This document shows, piece after piece, positions 21,576 through 30,575 of a stretch of DNA of 64,000 nucleotides. A program made the translations under genes and the position numbers. Source of the DNA: Winogradskyella tangerina (GTDB lineage: Bacteria > Bacteroidota > Bacteroidia > Flavobacteriales > Flavobacteriaceae); the NCBI RefSeq assembly GCF_003260205.1, contig NZ_QERF01000008.1:1-64000 (forward strand), given 5' to 3'. Position 1 is the first letter of the stretch. The number at the start of each line of letters is the position of its first letter. The notes beneath the pieces are model-generated. The model searched no databases. It saw only the letters and a list, made by a program, of their open reading frames with translations, and had not been told where the DNA came from.

Positions 21576-21649
21576 AGCCGATAGAGGGACTCGAACCCAC
21601 GACCTGCTGATTACAAATCAGCTGCTCTAGCCAGCTGAGCTATATCGGC
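21576..21649 (-). tRNA. tRNA-Thr (TGT anticodon)
   Basis: 74-base cloverleaf: acceptor GCCGATA with TATCGGC, discriminator T, anticodon arm GCTGA-TTTGTAA-TCAGC giving TGT, T-arm GTGGG-TTCGAGT-CCCTC. First gene of the tRNA-tuf transcript; corresponds to thrU of E. coli. Confidence 0.97.
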
Positions 21650-21683
21650 TTTTTGTTCCTTATTTACAGTCAAATTGAACCAT

Positions 21684-21710
21684 AAAAAAGTCCGCTATTT
21701 CTAACGGACT
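21684..21710 (-). terminator. Rho-independent terminator of hpf
   Basis: On the minus strand AGTCCG (21710-21705), a 10-base loop and CGGACT (21694-21689) are followed by five more Ts. The upstream arm coincides with the expected start point of the tRNA-tuf promoter, so only read-through from hpf would form it. Confidence 0.8.
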
Positions 21711-21711
21711 G

Positions 21712-21740
21712 CAAATGTAGTGTTTTATTTTTTTAATCAA
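21712..21740 (-). promoter_or_regulatory. Promoter of the tRNA-tuf cluster
   Basis: Minus strand TTG (21740-21738), 18-base spacer and TACATTTG (21719-21712) match the Bacteroidota consensus fully. Transcription should begin near 21705, about 55 bases before tRNA-Thr(TGT). Confidence 0.75.
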
Positions 21741-21758
21741 AACATTTTTGAAATATTT

Positions 21759-22067
21759 TTAAGCCTTTGTTCTAGCTCTTAATTTTTGCTTTCGCTTTTT
21801 TATTTGTCTTTCTAAAGATGCTATTGCTATATCAGCTCCTTCCTCAAATGTTTTACATTGTTTTTTAACCACAAAACTGTCACCTGGTACAAGCACTTTA
21901 GCTTCAAAAACCTTGTTTTCTTTATCGCTTGTGTTTTCAACCTTCAAATATACATTAGACTGAATGATCTTATCGTAAAATAGATCTAACTTATCCATTC
22001 GTTTTTGAATGAAATCAATCAACTTTCGGTCTGCTGTGAAATTAACGGATTGGGTGTTTACTTTCAT
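21759..22067 (-). CDS. hpf: Ribosome hibernation-promoting factor (short HPF/RaiA type)
   Basis: 102 residues from the ATG at 22067 (MKVNTQSVNFTADRKLIDFI), the family's usual beginning; an in-frame ATG at 22091 would add eight residues. It is the short form without the dimerising C-terminal domain, and ends in a basic tail (KKRKQKLRARTKA). HPF proteins bind the 30S decoding site in slow growth and silence ribosomes. It lies between xerC and the tRNA-tuf cluster, with its own terminator. Confidence 0.92.
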   Translation of the reverse strand: MKVNTQSVNFTADRKLIDFIQKRMDKLDLFYDKIIQSNVYLKVENTSDKENKVFEAKVLVPGDSFVVKKQCKTFEEGADIAIASLERQIKKRKQKLRARTKA

Positions 22068-22139
22068 ACATTGATTTTTAAAGTTAAACATTTGTATTGA
22101 CTTGGTCTCAATACTTCAATTTGGTGTTAAGGTTAGTTC

Positions 22140-23030
22140 TTAACGTCTATTTCTTGGATGCGATTTAGCGTACACTTTTTTTAATTCTGCTATACTATTG
22201 TGCGTGTATACTTGTGTAGCGGCTAAACTGGTATGTCCAAGAAGTTCTTTTACTGCATTTAAGTCTGCGCCTTCATTTAAAAGATGAGTTGCAAATGAGT
22301 GCCTTAATACATGTGGACTACATTTTGCCTTTGAAGATGCTTTACTAAAATACTTATTTATTATTCGGTAAACAAGCATTTCGTAAATTTTTAAACCTTT
22401 CTTTGTTAATAGTAAGAATTCCTTGTCATTAATAATTGGTAACTCATTTCTGAAGTTTAAATAACTATTTATGGTACCCGTTAATGTTTCAATCAAAGGG
22501 ATATAGCGCTCCTTATTTCGCTTTCCTAGTACTTTTATTTGATTGTTACTAAAATCTATATCTGACAGTTTAAGATTTACTAATTCAATTCGTCTAATGC
22601 CAGTTGCATAAAATAACTCAATAATTAGTTGATCTCGCGCGCTTTCAAAATCGTTTATTTCAATTGCAGTCTCGAGAACTTGTTTTAATTCTTGTTCAGA
22701 AAATGGCAACTGCACTTTTTTCCCAACCTTGAGTGCCTTATGTCGTTTTAAAGGGTTTGATTCTAAATCGCCTACTTTCTGAAGAAACTTATAATAAGAA
22801 TTGAGCGACGATATTTTCCTGTTTATGGTTCTATTAGAAACTCCACTATTGACAAGTTCAACAATCCATTGTCTTATTTCTGGATAATTAACTTTATCTA
22901 GTGATTCTGAATCGTATGTCTCATTCAGAAATTCTTGAAACATCTCCAAATCTCTCTGATAGGCCAATACGGTATGCTTAGAATAATTTTTCTCTAGGGA
23001 TAAATAATCTGAAAATGCGCTTAAACTCAT
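22140..23030 (-). CDS. xerC: Tyrosine recombinase, XerC type
   Basis: 296 residues, standard Xer length. N-terminal SAM-like core-binding domain (residues 1-90) and C-terminal catalytic domain with the complete active set R146, K170, H240, R243 (HVLRHSFATHLL), H266 (LLGHTSLAAT) and nucleophile Y275. Xer recombinases resolve chromosome dimers at dif. No excisionase, phage or transposon gene is near, so this is read as the housekeeping enzyme. Whether it is XerC or XerD cannot be settled without the second gene. It begins with ATG at 23030 and lies 72 bases before hpf. Confidence 0.85.
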   Translation of the reverse strand: MSLSAFSDYLSLEKNYSKHTVLAYQRDLEMFQEFLNETYDSESLDKVNYPEIRQWIVELVNSGVSNRTINRKISSLNSYYKFLQKVGDLESNPLKRHKALKVGKKVQLPFSEQELKQVLETAIEINDFESARDQLIIELFYATGIRRIELVNLKLSDIDFSNNQIKVLGKRNKERYIPLIETLTGTINSYLNFRNELPIINDKEFLLLTKKGLKIYEMLVYRIINKYFSKASSKAKCSPHVLRHSFATHLLNEGADLNAVKELLGHTSLAATQVYTHNSIAELKKVYAKSHPRNRR

Positions 23031-23069
23031 AATTCTTCTTCAGAATAAATATAACCTTTTTTGAAACAA

Positions 23070-23098
23070 ACAAAAAATCCTGCACGAAGCAGGATTTT
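23070..23098 (-). terminator. Terminator after the acyl-CoA dehydrogenase gene
   Basis: On the minus strand AAAATCCTGC (23098-23089), 5-base loop, GCAGGATTTT (23083-23074), then a T-rich run. Perfect 10-bp stem. Confidence 0.9.
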
Positions 23099-23118
23099 AA
23101 ATATTTATTATCTACAAA

Positions 23119-24276
23119 TTAGGTTGCAGGCTTGTAGTCTTTATTGTCTATTACCATTTTTGCGATGATCTCTTTAAGAATCTCTGAGGTACCTCCACCG
23201 ATAGGTCCTAAACGGCTATCTCGAAACATTCGAGCCAATGGATATTCTTCCATATAGCCGTATCCACCTAAAAACTGCAAACATTGATAAATGACGTCAT
23301 CAGCCATTTTAGTAGATTGCAACTTAGACATTGTAGCTTCTTTCACCACATAGTCACCTTTGTCTAATCGTTTAGCTACATAATAGTTGAACTGCTTACA
23401 AATTTCCATTTGTGTTGTGCAATCAGCGAATGTATGTCGTAAAGCCTGAAATTGGTCTATAGATTTTCCGAAGGCAGTACGCTCGCTCATATATTGCTTG
23501 GCATATTCTAATGCGTATTCAGCCCTTGCATGGGCATTGATTCCCATAATTAATCGCTCTAGGGCAAAATGTTGCATGATATAAGGAAAACCTTGGTTCT
23601 CCTCTCCCATTAAATTTGAAGCTGGGATTTCTACATTATCGAAAGCGATTTCACCAGTATCTGATGCTCTCCAACCAAGCTTATCTAATTTAGTCGCAGA
23701 GATTCCTGGTGTTTCTCTATCCATTAAAAATATGCTGATACCTTTATTTCCTAATTCTGGATTGGTTTTAGCGGCTACCACTAAGTAATCGCTACTCACT
23801 CCATTCGTTATAAAAGTTTTTGAACCATTTATTACATAGGTATCACCCTTTTTCACAGCCGTGGTTCTCATCCCTGCAACATCACTACCTCCAAAAGGTT
23901 CCGTAATACAAAGACAACCAATTTTATCACCGGTAATACTATCGGCTAAGTAAGTCGACTTTATGTTTTCGTCACCTTCTGCATTTAGGTGCGTCATCGC
24001 CAAGTATGCATGTGCCCAAATAGCAGCAGCAAATCCTCCTGAGTTAATACGCTGTAATTCTTCTAATAAAATAACGGTATAGAATAGATCTAAATCCAGT
24101 CCGCCATATTCTTCAGGATAGGCTAAACCGAAGTAGCCCATATCTCCAAACTTTTTCCAGATGAAGCGTTCTATGTTCCCTGTTTCTTCCCATTTCTCAA
24201 TATGAGGAACAACTTCTTTCTGTAAAAACTCTCTTAGACTTTCTCTAAATAGATTATGTTCTTCTGTAAAATACAT
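23119..24276 (-). CDS. Acyl-CoA dehydrogenase, long-chain/isovaleryl-like class
   Basis: 385 residues, typical flavoprotein length. FAD- and substrate-binding motifs are present: CITEPFGGSDVAGMRT (about 133-148), INGSKTFITNG (149-159) and LGGYGYMEEYPLARMFRD near the end. The catalytic base found in medium-chain enzymes (YEGT) is replaced by GGGTSEI; instead LERL supplies Glu240, as known for long-chain and isovaleryl-CoA dehydrogenases. It probably oxidises a fatty or branched acyl-CoA and passes electrons to ETF; the exact substrate is not readable. It follows the ComEA-like gene by 21 bases but has its own possible -7 element. Confidence 0.93.
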   Translation of the reverse strand: MYFTEEHNLFRESLREFLQKEVVPHIEKWEETGNIERFIWKKFGDMGYFGLAYPEEYGGLDLDLFYTVILLEELQRINSGGFAAAIWAHAYLAMTHLNAEGDENIKSTYLADSITGDKIGCLCITEPFGGSDVAGMRTTAVKKGDTYVINGSKTFITNGVSSDYLVVAAKTNPELGNKGISIFLMDRETPGISATKLDKLGWRASDTGEIAFDNVEIPASNLMGEENQGFPYIMQHFALERLIMGINAHARAEYALEYAKQYMSERTAFGKSIDQFQALRHTFADCTTQMEICKQFNYYVAKRLDKGDYVVKEATMSKLQSTKMADDVIYQCLQFLGGYGYMEEYPLARMFRDSRLGPIGGGTSEILKEIIAKMVIDNKDYKPAT

Positions 24277-24297
24277 AAATGATAATTCGCAATTTTT

Positions 24298-25164
24298 TTA
24301 CAACTGCAAATATAACTTAATTATCTCGATCTTATTTAAGGGAAAATCTTCAACTTTTGTTAATTCTTCCACAGATTTGAAGCCATCTCTAAGTGTACGT
24401 TCTTCAATAATATTGTTAGCGACTTCATAGTCAATGTATTTGATGTTTACCAATTCATCTCTGGTCGCTGTATTCAGGTTGTATTGCTTAATTACACGTG
24501 GAGTTTTAACAACAAATTCTTTTTTTACGCGCTCAATCACTTCAGTTGTTAACCCATAAACTTCAGTGAGTTCAATGATGTCAACAAATCCTCCCTCATG
24601 CCTATTGCGGTAATTGATAATTCGTTCAGAAAGCTTTTCACCAATTCCATATATCTTTTGAAGTTGAGCAGCAGTTGCTGTATTTAAATCAATTTTTTGT
24701 TCGAATGACTTTGGCTCACTATTATTTGAATAGTTTTTATTTGAATTAGATCTTGACTGTGTTACCCATTTGGGAAATTTAAAATAAGGTGAGATCTCGT
24801 TCAACAATGAATCTGAAATTTTAGTCACCGCTTGAAATTGTTTTGAAGAATTGATCCACTGATCTTTTTCTCTAAACGCATGAAGCCTATCAATTTCATG
24901 ATTGGTCATTCCTAGCGTGTACCCTTTATAGTCGGTGATAAAATTTGGATTGAAAGGGTAGATTTTTGGTTTACTCTTTTCGAGCTTAGCTACTTTGATA
25001 GAATCTATCTCTCTTCTGAAAGCATCTAGCTTTTCATTATTTAATGCTTCACTCCTATCGGGTATATCTACAAACGCGTAAATGCATTGCAAGGCAATGA
25101 TAATGGTGATTAAAAGAAAAATCCCATTTCGTTGTTGATTCGTAAACTGGAAATGGGATTTCAT
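24298..25164 (-). CDS. Membrane-anchored helix-hairpin-helix (ComEA-like) protein
   Basis: 288 residues. One N-terminal membrane segment (GIFLLITIIIALQCIYAF, residues 14-31) anchors a periplasmic region. Two ComEA-type HhH units follow: LNTATAAQLQKIYGIGEKLS (about 166-185) and LNTATRDELVNIKYIDYEVA (about 230-249). Such domains bind DNA without sequence preference; ComEA relatives take up DNA, but many Bacteroidota homologues have no known role. The region between (about 60-150) is charged and Ser/Asn-rich. Located 17 bases after the symporter gene, probably by chance of operon history. Confidence 0.82.
   Translation of the reverse strand: MKSHFQFTNQQRNGIFLLITIIIALQCIYAFVDIPDRSEALNNEKLDAFRREIDSIKVAKLEKSKPKIYPFNPNFITDYKGYTLGMTNHEIDRLHAFREKDQWINSSKQFQAVTKISDSLLNEISPYFKFPKWVTQSRSNSNKNYSNNSEPKSFEQKIDLNTATAAQLQKIYGIGEKLSERIINYRNRHEGGFVDIIELTEVYGLTTEVIERVKKEFVVKTPRVIKQYNLNTATRDELVNIKYIDYEVANNIIEERTLRDGFKSVEELTKVEDFPLNKIEIIKLYLQL
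24307..24314 (-). promoter_or_regulatory. Putative -7 element for the acyl-CoA dehydrogenase gene
   Basis: TATATTTG on the minus strand inside the last codons of the upstream gene, 30 bases before the ATG. No TTG at the expected distance. Confidence 0.4.
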
Positions 25165-25181
25165 AATGTTATTTAAATTCT

Positions 25182-26777
25182 TTAAGCCTTCCTCTCCTTT
25201 ATGGCTGTCATATATTTTTTGAGTTCGTCCCTTACTTTTGGTGCTAGTATTACTAATCCGATCATGTTTGGAACCATCATAGCAAAGATCATCGCGTCGG
25301 AGAATCCAATTACTGATCCTAAACTTGCCGCAGCGCCAATCACAACGAAAATACAGAAGATTACTTTATAGGTATATTCCATTTTCTTTGATCTTCCGAA
25401 TAAATAGGCCCATCCTTGGAAACCGTAGTAAGACCAAGATATCATTGTACTAAATGCGAATAAAACTACCGCTACCGTTAGTACATAAGGGAACCATGAG
25501 ATTGCAGATTCAAATGCACCTGAAGTTAATAAGATGGCCTGAGCGTCGTTTAAGCCAGCGTTAGCTGCTGTTACATTTCCTGTAATGATTAACACTAAAG
25601 CAGTCATTGTACATACAACAACCGTATCAATGAACGGCTCTAATAATGCAACCATTCCTTCACTTGCCGCGTATTTTGTCTTTACCGCTGAATGTGCAAT
25701 AGATGCAGATCCAACACCTGCTTCATTTGAGAATGCCGCCCTTCTAAATCCTTGAACTAACACCCCTATTGCACCACCAGCAACACCTTCAGGACTGAAA
25801 GCTCCATTAAAAATCTGCGCAAAAGCATCACCAATCATATTAAAATTAGCAAAGATTACAAATAACGAAGCCGCTACATATATAGCAACCATAAATGGTA
25901 CGATCTTATCTGTTACTTTAGCAATTTTCTTTATTCCACCGATGATTACAATACCTACAAGGATAGCCATCACTATTCCGAAGGCCCAACCGTAACCGTC
26001 GAGTACTGAATTCTCACCACCAGTTATATTTTGAACTAACTGAAAAGCCTGATTTACCTGGAACATATTTCCACCACCAAAAGATCCACCAATAACAAAT
26101 ACGGCAAATAATCCTGCTAATACCTTACCTAAGCCTGTAAATCCTTTTGATTTTAGTCCTTTAGTAAGGTAATACATCGGACCACCATAAACGGTTCCGT
26201 CTTCGGCTATATCACGGTATTTTACACCTAAGGTACATTCTACAAATTTTGAAGCCATACCTAGAAGACCGGCAATGATCATCCAGAATGTTGCTCCTGC
26301 TCCACCAATTGAAACGGCAATAGCAACACCTGCAATATTTCCTAAACCAACAGTTGCTGACAACGCTGCTGTTAATGCCTGGAAGTGCGATACTTCGCCT
26401 TCATGGTCTTCAACTGCTATGGTTTCGATAATATCACCACCTGGCGTAGAATCTCCGGCAGCAATTAATGAGCCGTGGTCATCTATATCATCGTATTTAC
26501 CTCTAACGATATTTATGGAGGTAAAGAAACCTCTGAAATTAATCAGCTTGAAATAGAAGGTAAAATAAGTTGCTCCTATTATTAAGGGAAATAACACCCA
26601 AAATACTCTTACACCGCCTCCAAAATCAATTTGATAAAAAATGGCATTTACAAACCAACCTGTTGCATTACCGAATGCTTGGTCAATCTTTTCGTCAATA
26701 CCCATTTCTTGAGCTTCTTGAGCAAAATTTAATAGTGGTAATAAAAGTGCAAAAATAGATAGAAGATATTTCTTCAT
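25182..26777 (-). CDS. Alanine or glycine:cation symporter (AGCS family)
   Basis: 531 residues, about 11 membrane segments. It starts with a signal-like hydrophobic stretch ending FAQ. Family motifs: [20 protein letters not shown] (about 148-167), [10 protein letters not shown] (about 200-209) and the later [15 protein letters not shown] (about 350-364). AGCS carriers bring alanine or glycine in with Na+. An unusual feature is the acidic insert [20 protein letters not shown] near residue 114-133. ATG at 26777. It lies at the head of a likely three-gene unit with the ComEA-like and acyl-CoA dehydrogenase genes. Confidence 0.93.
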   Translation of the reverse strand: MKKYLLSIFALLLPLLNFAQEAQEMGIDEKIDQAFGNATGWFVNAIFYQIDFGGGVRVFWVLFPLIIGATYFTFYFKLINFRGFFTSINIVRGKYDDIDDHGSLIAAGDSTPGGDIIETIAVEDHEGEVSHFQALTAALSATVGLGNIAGVAIAVSIGGAGATFWMIIAGLLGMASKFVECTLGVKYRDIAEDGTVYGGPMYYLTKGLKSKGFTGLGKVLAGLFAVFVIGGSFGGGNMFQVNQAFQLVQNITGGENSVLDGYGWAFGIVMAILVGIVIIGGIKKIAKVTDKIVPFMVAIYVAASLFVIFANFNMIGDAFAQIFNGAFSPEGVAGGAIGVLVQGFRRAAFSNEAGVGSASIAHSAVKTKYAASEGMVALLEPFIDTVVVCTMTALVLIITGNVTAANAGLNDAQAILLTSGAFESAISWFPYVLTVAVVLFAFSTMISWSYYGFQGWAYLFGRSKKMEYTYKVIFCIFVVIGAAASLGSVIGFSDAMIFAMMVPNMIGLVILAPKVRDELKKYMTAIKERKA

Positions 26778-26864
26778 GAGAGTTATTATTAGTTAGATGT
26801 TATTTTAAACAGCCGACAAGATGCTAAAAAAAAATGATTTTTTAAAGTCAGAGACGTTAAAAGA

Positions 26865-27896
26865 CTAGGTCTCTTGTTCAATATTGTATTGAGAATTCAA
26901 GCTTTTAATTTGTTCAGGACGGCCCAAAACTACAATTTTAGAACCTGCAACTAATTTAGTATTTGCCTCAGGATTAACTATGTATTCGCCATTAACACCT
27001 TTAAACCCAATTACGGTACAACCGGTTTTTTTTCTAAGATCTAATTGCCGAATGGTTTTTACTTCGCTGGCATTATACAATTGTTCAACTTTAACTTCTT
27101 CAATATTGATATTTTGTTCGCCGACAATTCCCAGATTATCTATAAATTCTACAAGATCAGGTATTACAACCAACGAAGCCATATGATCACCACCAATCTT
27201 ATCTGGTAGAATCACATTATTGGCACCAGCTAATTTAAGCTTGTTGTATGACGTCTCTTGGGAGGCTCTACTTATAATTCCAAGTGAAGCATTAATTTGT
27301 CTTGCGGATAGGACTACAAACAAATTGTCGGCATCACTGGGTAAGGCACTTATTAATGTACTTGCGCGTTCAATTCCAGCCTCAATTAGAGTTTCATCTT
27401 CATTGGCATTTCCGAATACATGAGGTATTCCGTCATCTAATAGACGTTCTACAATTTCTTTATTACGTTCAATTATTACAAAGGGTTTTCCATAGTCTTG
27501 TAATTTTTTAGCCGCTTGCCGTCCGTTACGTCCAAATCCACAAATAATAATATGGTTAGACATGGATTCAATTTCCTTTTGCATCTTACGTTGTTTTATG
27601 TCTTCAAAATTGTTTTTACTTAAAATATACTCGGTGATAATTGATATCGCGTAACCAACAATTACGATACTGGTTAAAATTAAAAAAATGGTAAATATTT
27701 TTGCTGGTACATCTAAAGGTTGAACTTCCTCGAAACCGACAGTCGTAATCGTAATAACCGTCATATACATGGCGTCAATCCAAGTGTAGTCCGAAATATA
27801 TCTATACCCTAAAACACCAATACACAAAACTAAGAATAGCAGCAAAAATGCCGTATAGATTTTAGATCTAAATAGTTTTATCAGACGGTTATTCAT
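26865..27896 (-). CDS. Two-TM potassium channel with RCK (TrkA-N) domain
   Basis: 343 residues from ATG 27896; a TTG at 27911 would overlap the PspC gene. TM1 at about 10-30, pore helix and filter TITTVGFEEV (about 54-63; TVGF instead of the common TVGYG), TM2 at about 72-95. The cytosolic part starts with the Rossmann motif HIIICGFGRNGRQAAKKL and continues with a TrkA-C-like end (YIVNPEANTKLVAGSKIVVLGR). RCK-gated channels open on ligand binding; the ligand is unknown. It follows the PspC gene by four bases and ends 87 bases before the symporter gene. Confidence 0.9.
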   Translation of the reverse strand: MNNRLIKLFRSKIYTAFLLLFLVLCIGVLGYRYISDYTWIDAMYMTVITITTVGFEEVQPLDVPAKIFTIFLILTSIVIVGYAISIITEYILSKNNFEDIKQRKMQKEIESMSNHIIICGFGRNGRQAAKKLQDYGKPFVIIERNKEIVERLLDDGIPHVFGNANEDETLIEAGIERASTLISALPSDADNLFVVLSARQINASLGIISRASQETSYNKLKLAGANNVILPDKIGGDHMASLVVIPDLVEFIDNLGIVGEQNINIEEVKVEQLYNASEVKTIRQLDLRKKTGCTVIGFKGVNGEYIVNPEANTKLVAGSKIVVLGRPEQIKSLNSQYNIEQET

Positions 27897-27900
27897 AGGC

Positions 27901-28128
27901 CTAAAGATCAAATACCGAAGAGCGTTTAGTGTAAATTATATCTTTAATTCGTATCCAGAAAGCTAAGAATAAATACAATGCAAAACCAAAACCTAAGGTA
28001 ACAAAGGTTAAATAAATGAAGGATGTTCTAACAATTTTTGCTCTTATTCCTAATCGATCCGCAATACGCTGGCACACATAATAACCTCGCTTCTGAAAAT
28101 AATGTAACAAAGTATAGAATAAATTCAT
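27901..28128 (-). CDS. PspC domain small membrane protein
   Basis: 75 residues from ATG 28128 (an upstream TTG at 28149 is less likely). The pattern FQKRGYYVCQRIADRLGIRAKIVR is the PspC-type amphipathic start, followed by one membrane segment (SFIYLTFVTLGFGFALYLFLAFW). PspC proteins sense envelope stress in other bacteria. Tightly linked with the K+ channel gene (4 bases) and downstream of DUF2851, so the three are probably one transcript. Confidence 0.85.
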   Translation of the reverse strand: MNLFYTLLHYFQKRGYYVCQRIADRLGIRAKIVRTSFIYLTFVTLGFGFALYLFLAFWIRIKDIIYTKRSSVFDL

Positions 28129-28173
28129 CCGTTGATATTTAAATTCCAATTGTTAAACGGTATTCAAATTTAC

Positions 28174-29445
28174 TCAATTTTTAACGATTAGACGATTCCC
28201 AACAGCACATTGTAAACATTTATTTTTATCGCAATAATTTTGTTTTAATTCTAACAATCCTTGAGATGTGAGAGCGTTTTTAGCCATGGGTCTTAAATCG
28301 AAAAACTTATTTACAATGGTATTGTTTTCGAGTGAAATTTCTCTGGCTAAATCGAGTAAAACCTCATCCATGGTATTACTGTGTAGTTTATGATAGCAGA
28401 ATTTTAATGGAATAATTGTATTAATCACTATTAAGTCTATTAACGACCGAGTGATTGTTTTTGTTGAAGTCCCTGATTTTGTATTAAACGTATAATGTGA
28501 TTTCCAAAAGTCTGAGACACCATAACTAAAAAGATCATACAATTCGTCTTTCTTTTCTAACTGAATTAACTTTGAAAAAAGCTGACGTTCTTTGCTATAA
28601 AGGCTTGCAAACTGTGATAATCGAATTGTTGGGAAATTTGCTGGCCTCAACCTAAAATATTTTACTTGAATTACACTATCGTTTTCAAGTTTAAATTTTC
28701 GTTTCAGAAATTTATAGCGTTCTTGTAAACACTTGTAATAATAGTCTTCAATATCATCAATAAGCAATCTGGCTTGCCCAAATAATAAGGCCTCAAGATC
28801 AGTAACTTCGTATTGTAGTTTTCTTACAGCCGAATAATCAATTGAGTTTGCAATACTCAGAAAAGCATCGCTATTTACTCTTAGTCCAAAATTCTTCAAA
28901 AGCATTTTGAACAAAACGGCCTCCCAATCATTCCGAGATTCACTCAAGAGAAGTGAGATCTCATTAAATTTCCTTTCGAGTCGTTCAACATACAACCGTT
29001 CTAACCAATTGTTGAGATGGAATTCATCTATACTATGAAAGTCCTTTTCGCAGTTGATCCAAGTTTTGGATTGCATCAATTTCTTATAGTTTGAATATAG
29101 ATTTTCTTCTACTAAATTCTTGAGTTCTAAAGTTGGTATTTCGGTATTATCTCTTCTGAAAATAGCCGCATCATACTCCCATACTACATGTAGAATAACA
29201 TTATCATAGGCCATATCTGATTGATGATTGTGCAAATACCAATCTGAAGATTTTACATGAATTTCAACATTTCCAGCCCATAGCTGTTCATCAATACGAA
29301 TTTGAGCATTAAAGAAATCTGGTCCAGAATTAAAATTATGTTGACCCAAGTTTTGAATAGTCAAAACCTGACCTTCATAGGTGTACAGAATTGGATTAGA
29401 AAATGCACTATGCTTCCAGATGTAATGAAGAAAATCTTCTTGCAT
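28174..29445 (-). CDS. DUF2851 family protein
   Basis: 423 residues, cytosolic, no membrane segment. The N-terminus matches the Bacteroidota family DUF2851: FLHYIWKHSAFSN, then GQHNFNSGPDFFNAQIRID and GNVEIHVKSSDWYLHNHQ (about residues 33-75). A C-terminal cluster C-x4-C-x2-C (CDKNKCLQCAVGNR) looks like a metal site. Function unknown. First gene of the DUF2851-PspC-channel group. Confidence 0.85.
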   Translation of the reverse strand: MQEDFLHYIWKHSAFSNPILYTYEGQVLTIQNLGQHNFNSGPDFFNAQIRIDEQLWAGNVEIHVKSSDWYLHNHQSDMAYDNVILHVVWEYDAAIFRRDNTEIPTLELKNLVEENLYSNYKKLMQSKTWINCEKDFHSIDEFHLNNWLERLYVERLERKFNEISLLLSESRNDWEAVLFKMLLKNFGLRVNSDAFLSIANSIDYSAVRKLQYEVTDLEALLFGQARLLIDDIEDYYYKCLQERYKFLKRKFKLENDSVIQVKYFRLRPANFPTIRLSQFASLYSKERQLFSKLIQLEKKDELYDLFSYGVSDFWKSHYTFNTKSGTSTKTITRSLIDLIVINTIIPLKFCYHKLHSNTMDEVLLDLAREISLENNTIVNKFFDLRPMAKNALTSQGLLELKQNYCDKNKCLQCAVGNRLIVKN

Positions 29446-29468
29446 ACACGGAAATGAATTGAAATATT

Positions 29469-29484
29469 ACTACACAAATGTAGT
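29469..29484 (-). promoter_or_regulatory. Putative promoter with overlapping inverted repeat before DUF2851
   Basis: TACATTTG (29482-29475, minus strand) fits the -7 consensus and lies within the inverted repeat ACTACA-CAAA-TGTAGT (29469-29484), which could be an operator. No TTG lies upstream at the usual distance. Confidence 0.4.
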
Positions 29485-29514
29485 ATATTTCTTACAATAA
29501 ATAAAATAGGAGAT

Positions 29515-30495
29515 TTAGTCGATATATCCCATCTCGCGCATCCAGTCGTCATTAAACATTTTGCCAACATAACGACTACCATGGTCATGGAATAACACCA
29601 CCACTACATCGTCTGGACCAAAATGTTCCTTCAACTGAAGCACACCTTTTATAGCTGCTCCGGCAGAATTACCTAAAAACATGCCTTCCTCTTTAGCTAA
29701 TCGCTGTGTGTAAACCGCAGCATCTTTATCGGTTACTTTTGTAAAGCCATCGATGACATCAAAATTTACATTAGCAGGTAGGATGTCTTCACCAATACCT
29801 TCGGTTACATATGGGTAAATCTCGTTCTCGTCAAAAATACCCGTTTCGTGGTATTTCTTAAACACCGATCCGTAAGTATCTATGCCCCAAACTTTAATGT
29901 TAGGGTTTTTCTCCTTGAGGTAAGTACCAACGCCAGAAATTGTTCCACCAGTACCAACACCAACAACAAAATGCGTGACTTTACCATCGGTTTGTTCCCA
30001 TATTTCTGGACCAGTAGTTTTATAATGTCCTTTGGTGTTACTAGGATTATCGTACTGATTTACATACCACGCATTCGGAATTTCTTCACCTAATCGCTTA
30101 GATACCGAATAATAACTTCTTGGGTCATCGGGCGCAACATCGGTCGGGCAAACCTCAACTTGTGCTCCTAGAGCTCTAAGAATGTCTATCTTTTCTTTAG
30201 ACTGTTTATCTGTTGTAACGAAAATACATTTGTAACCTTTTACCACGCCGGCTAGCGCTAAACCCATCCCAGTATTACCAGATGTGCCTTCCACAATGGT
30301 TCCTCCTGGTTTCAATCGTCCATCGGCTTCAGCATCTTCAACCATTTGTAGAGCCATACGATCTTTCACTGAGTTACCAGGGTTAAAGGTTTCATATTTG
30401 GCCAATACTAAACAAGGTAGTTCTTCGACTAATTTGTTCATTTTCACTAAAGGTGTATTACCAATTGTCCCAAGTATATTTTCTGCGTAATCCAT
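29515..30495 (-). CDS. PLP-dependent cysteine synthase / cystathionine beta-synthase-type enzyme
   Basis: 326 residues, fold type II PLP enzyme. The Schiff-base lysine is K44 in NPGNSVKDRMAL; the substrate loop is EGTSGNTGMGLAL and the phosphate loop GVGTGGTISG. The sequence is closer to the catalytic core of cystathionine beta-synthase (YVTEGIGEDILPANVNF, DGFTKVTDKDA) than to CysK, but it lacks the haem segment and the CBS regulatory pair. It should condense an activated serine with sulphide or homocysteine; which one is open. A full-consensus promoter precedes it. Confidence 0.9.
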   Translation of the reverse strand: MDYAENILGTIGNTPLVKMNKLVEELPCLVLAKYETFNPGNSVKDRMALQMVEDAEADGRLKPGGTIVEGTSGNTGMGLALAGVVKGYKCIFVTTDKQSKEKIDILRALGAQVEVCPTDVAPDDPRSYYSVSKRLGEEIPNAWYVNQYDNPSNTKGHYKTTGPEIWEQTDGKVTHFVVGVGTGGTISGVGTYLKEKNPNIKVWGIDTYGSVFKKYHETGIFDENEIYPYVTEGIGEDILPANVNFDVIDGFTKVTDKDAAVYTQRLAKEEGMFLGNSAGAAIKGVLQLKEHFGPDDVVVVLFHDHGSRYVGKMFNDDWMREMGYID

Positions 30496-30512
30496 AGAAT
30501 ATTTTTGCTGCG

Positions 30513-30541
30513 CAAATTTACGGCAAATGTGAGAAGTACAA
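30513..30541 (-). promoter_or_regulatory. Promoter of the cysteine synthase-type gene
   Basis: Minus strand TTG (30541-30539), 18-base spacer, TAAATTTG (30520-30513). The start point would be near 30506, giving a leader of about 10 bases. Confidence 0.7.
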
Positions 30542-30575
30542 AGTTAAAAGTGAGTTATGTTTCAGAAATAATAAA

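Noticed and set aside
22140..23030. Integrase of a genomic island next to a tRNA cluster
   Set aside because: It has the length and motifs of housekeeping XerC, and the surrounding genes are all core; no cargo or att pair encloses anything.
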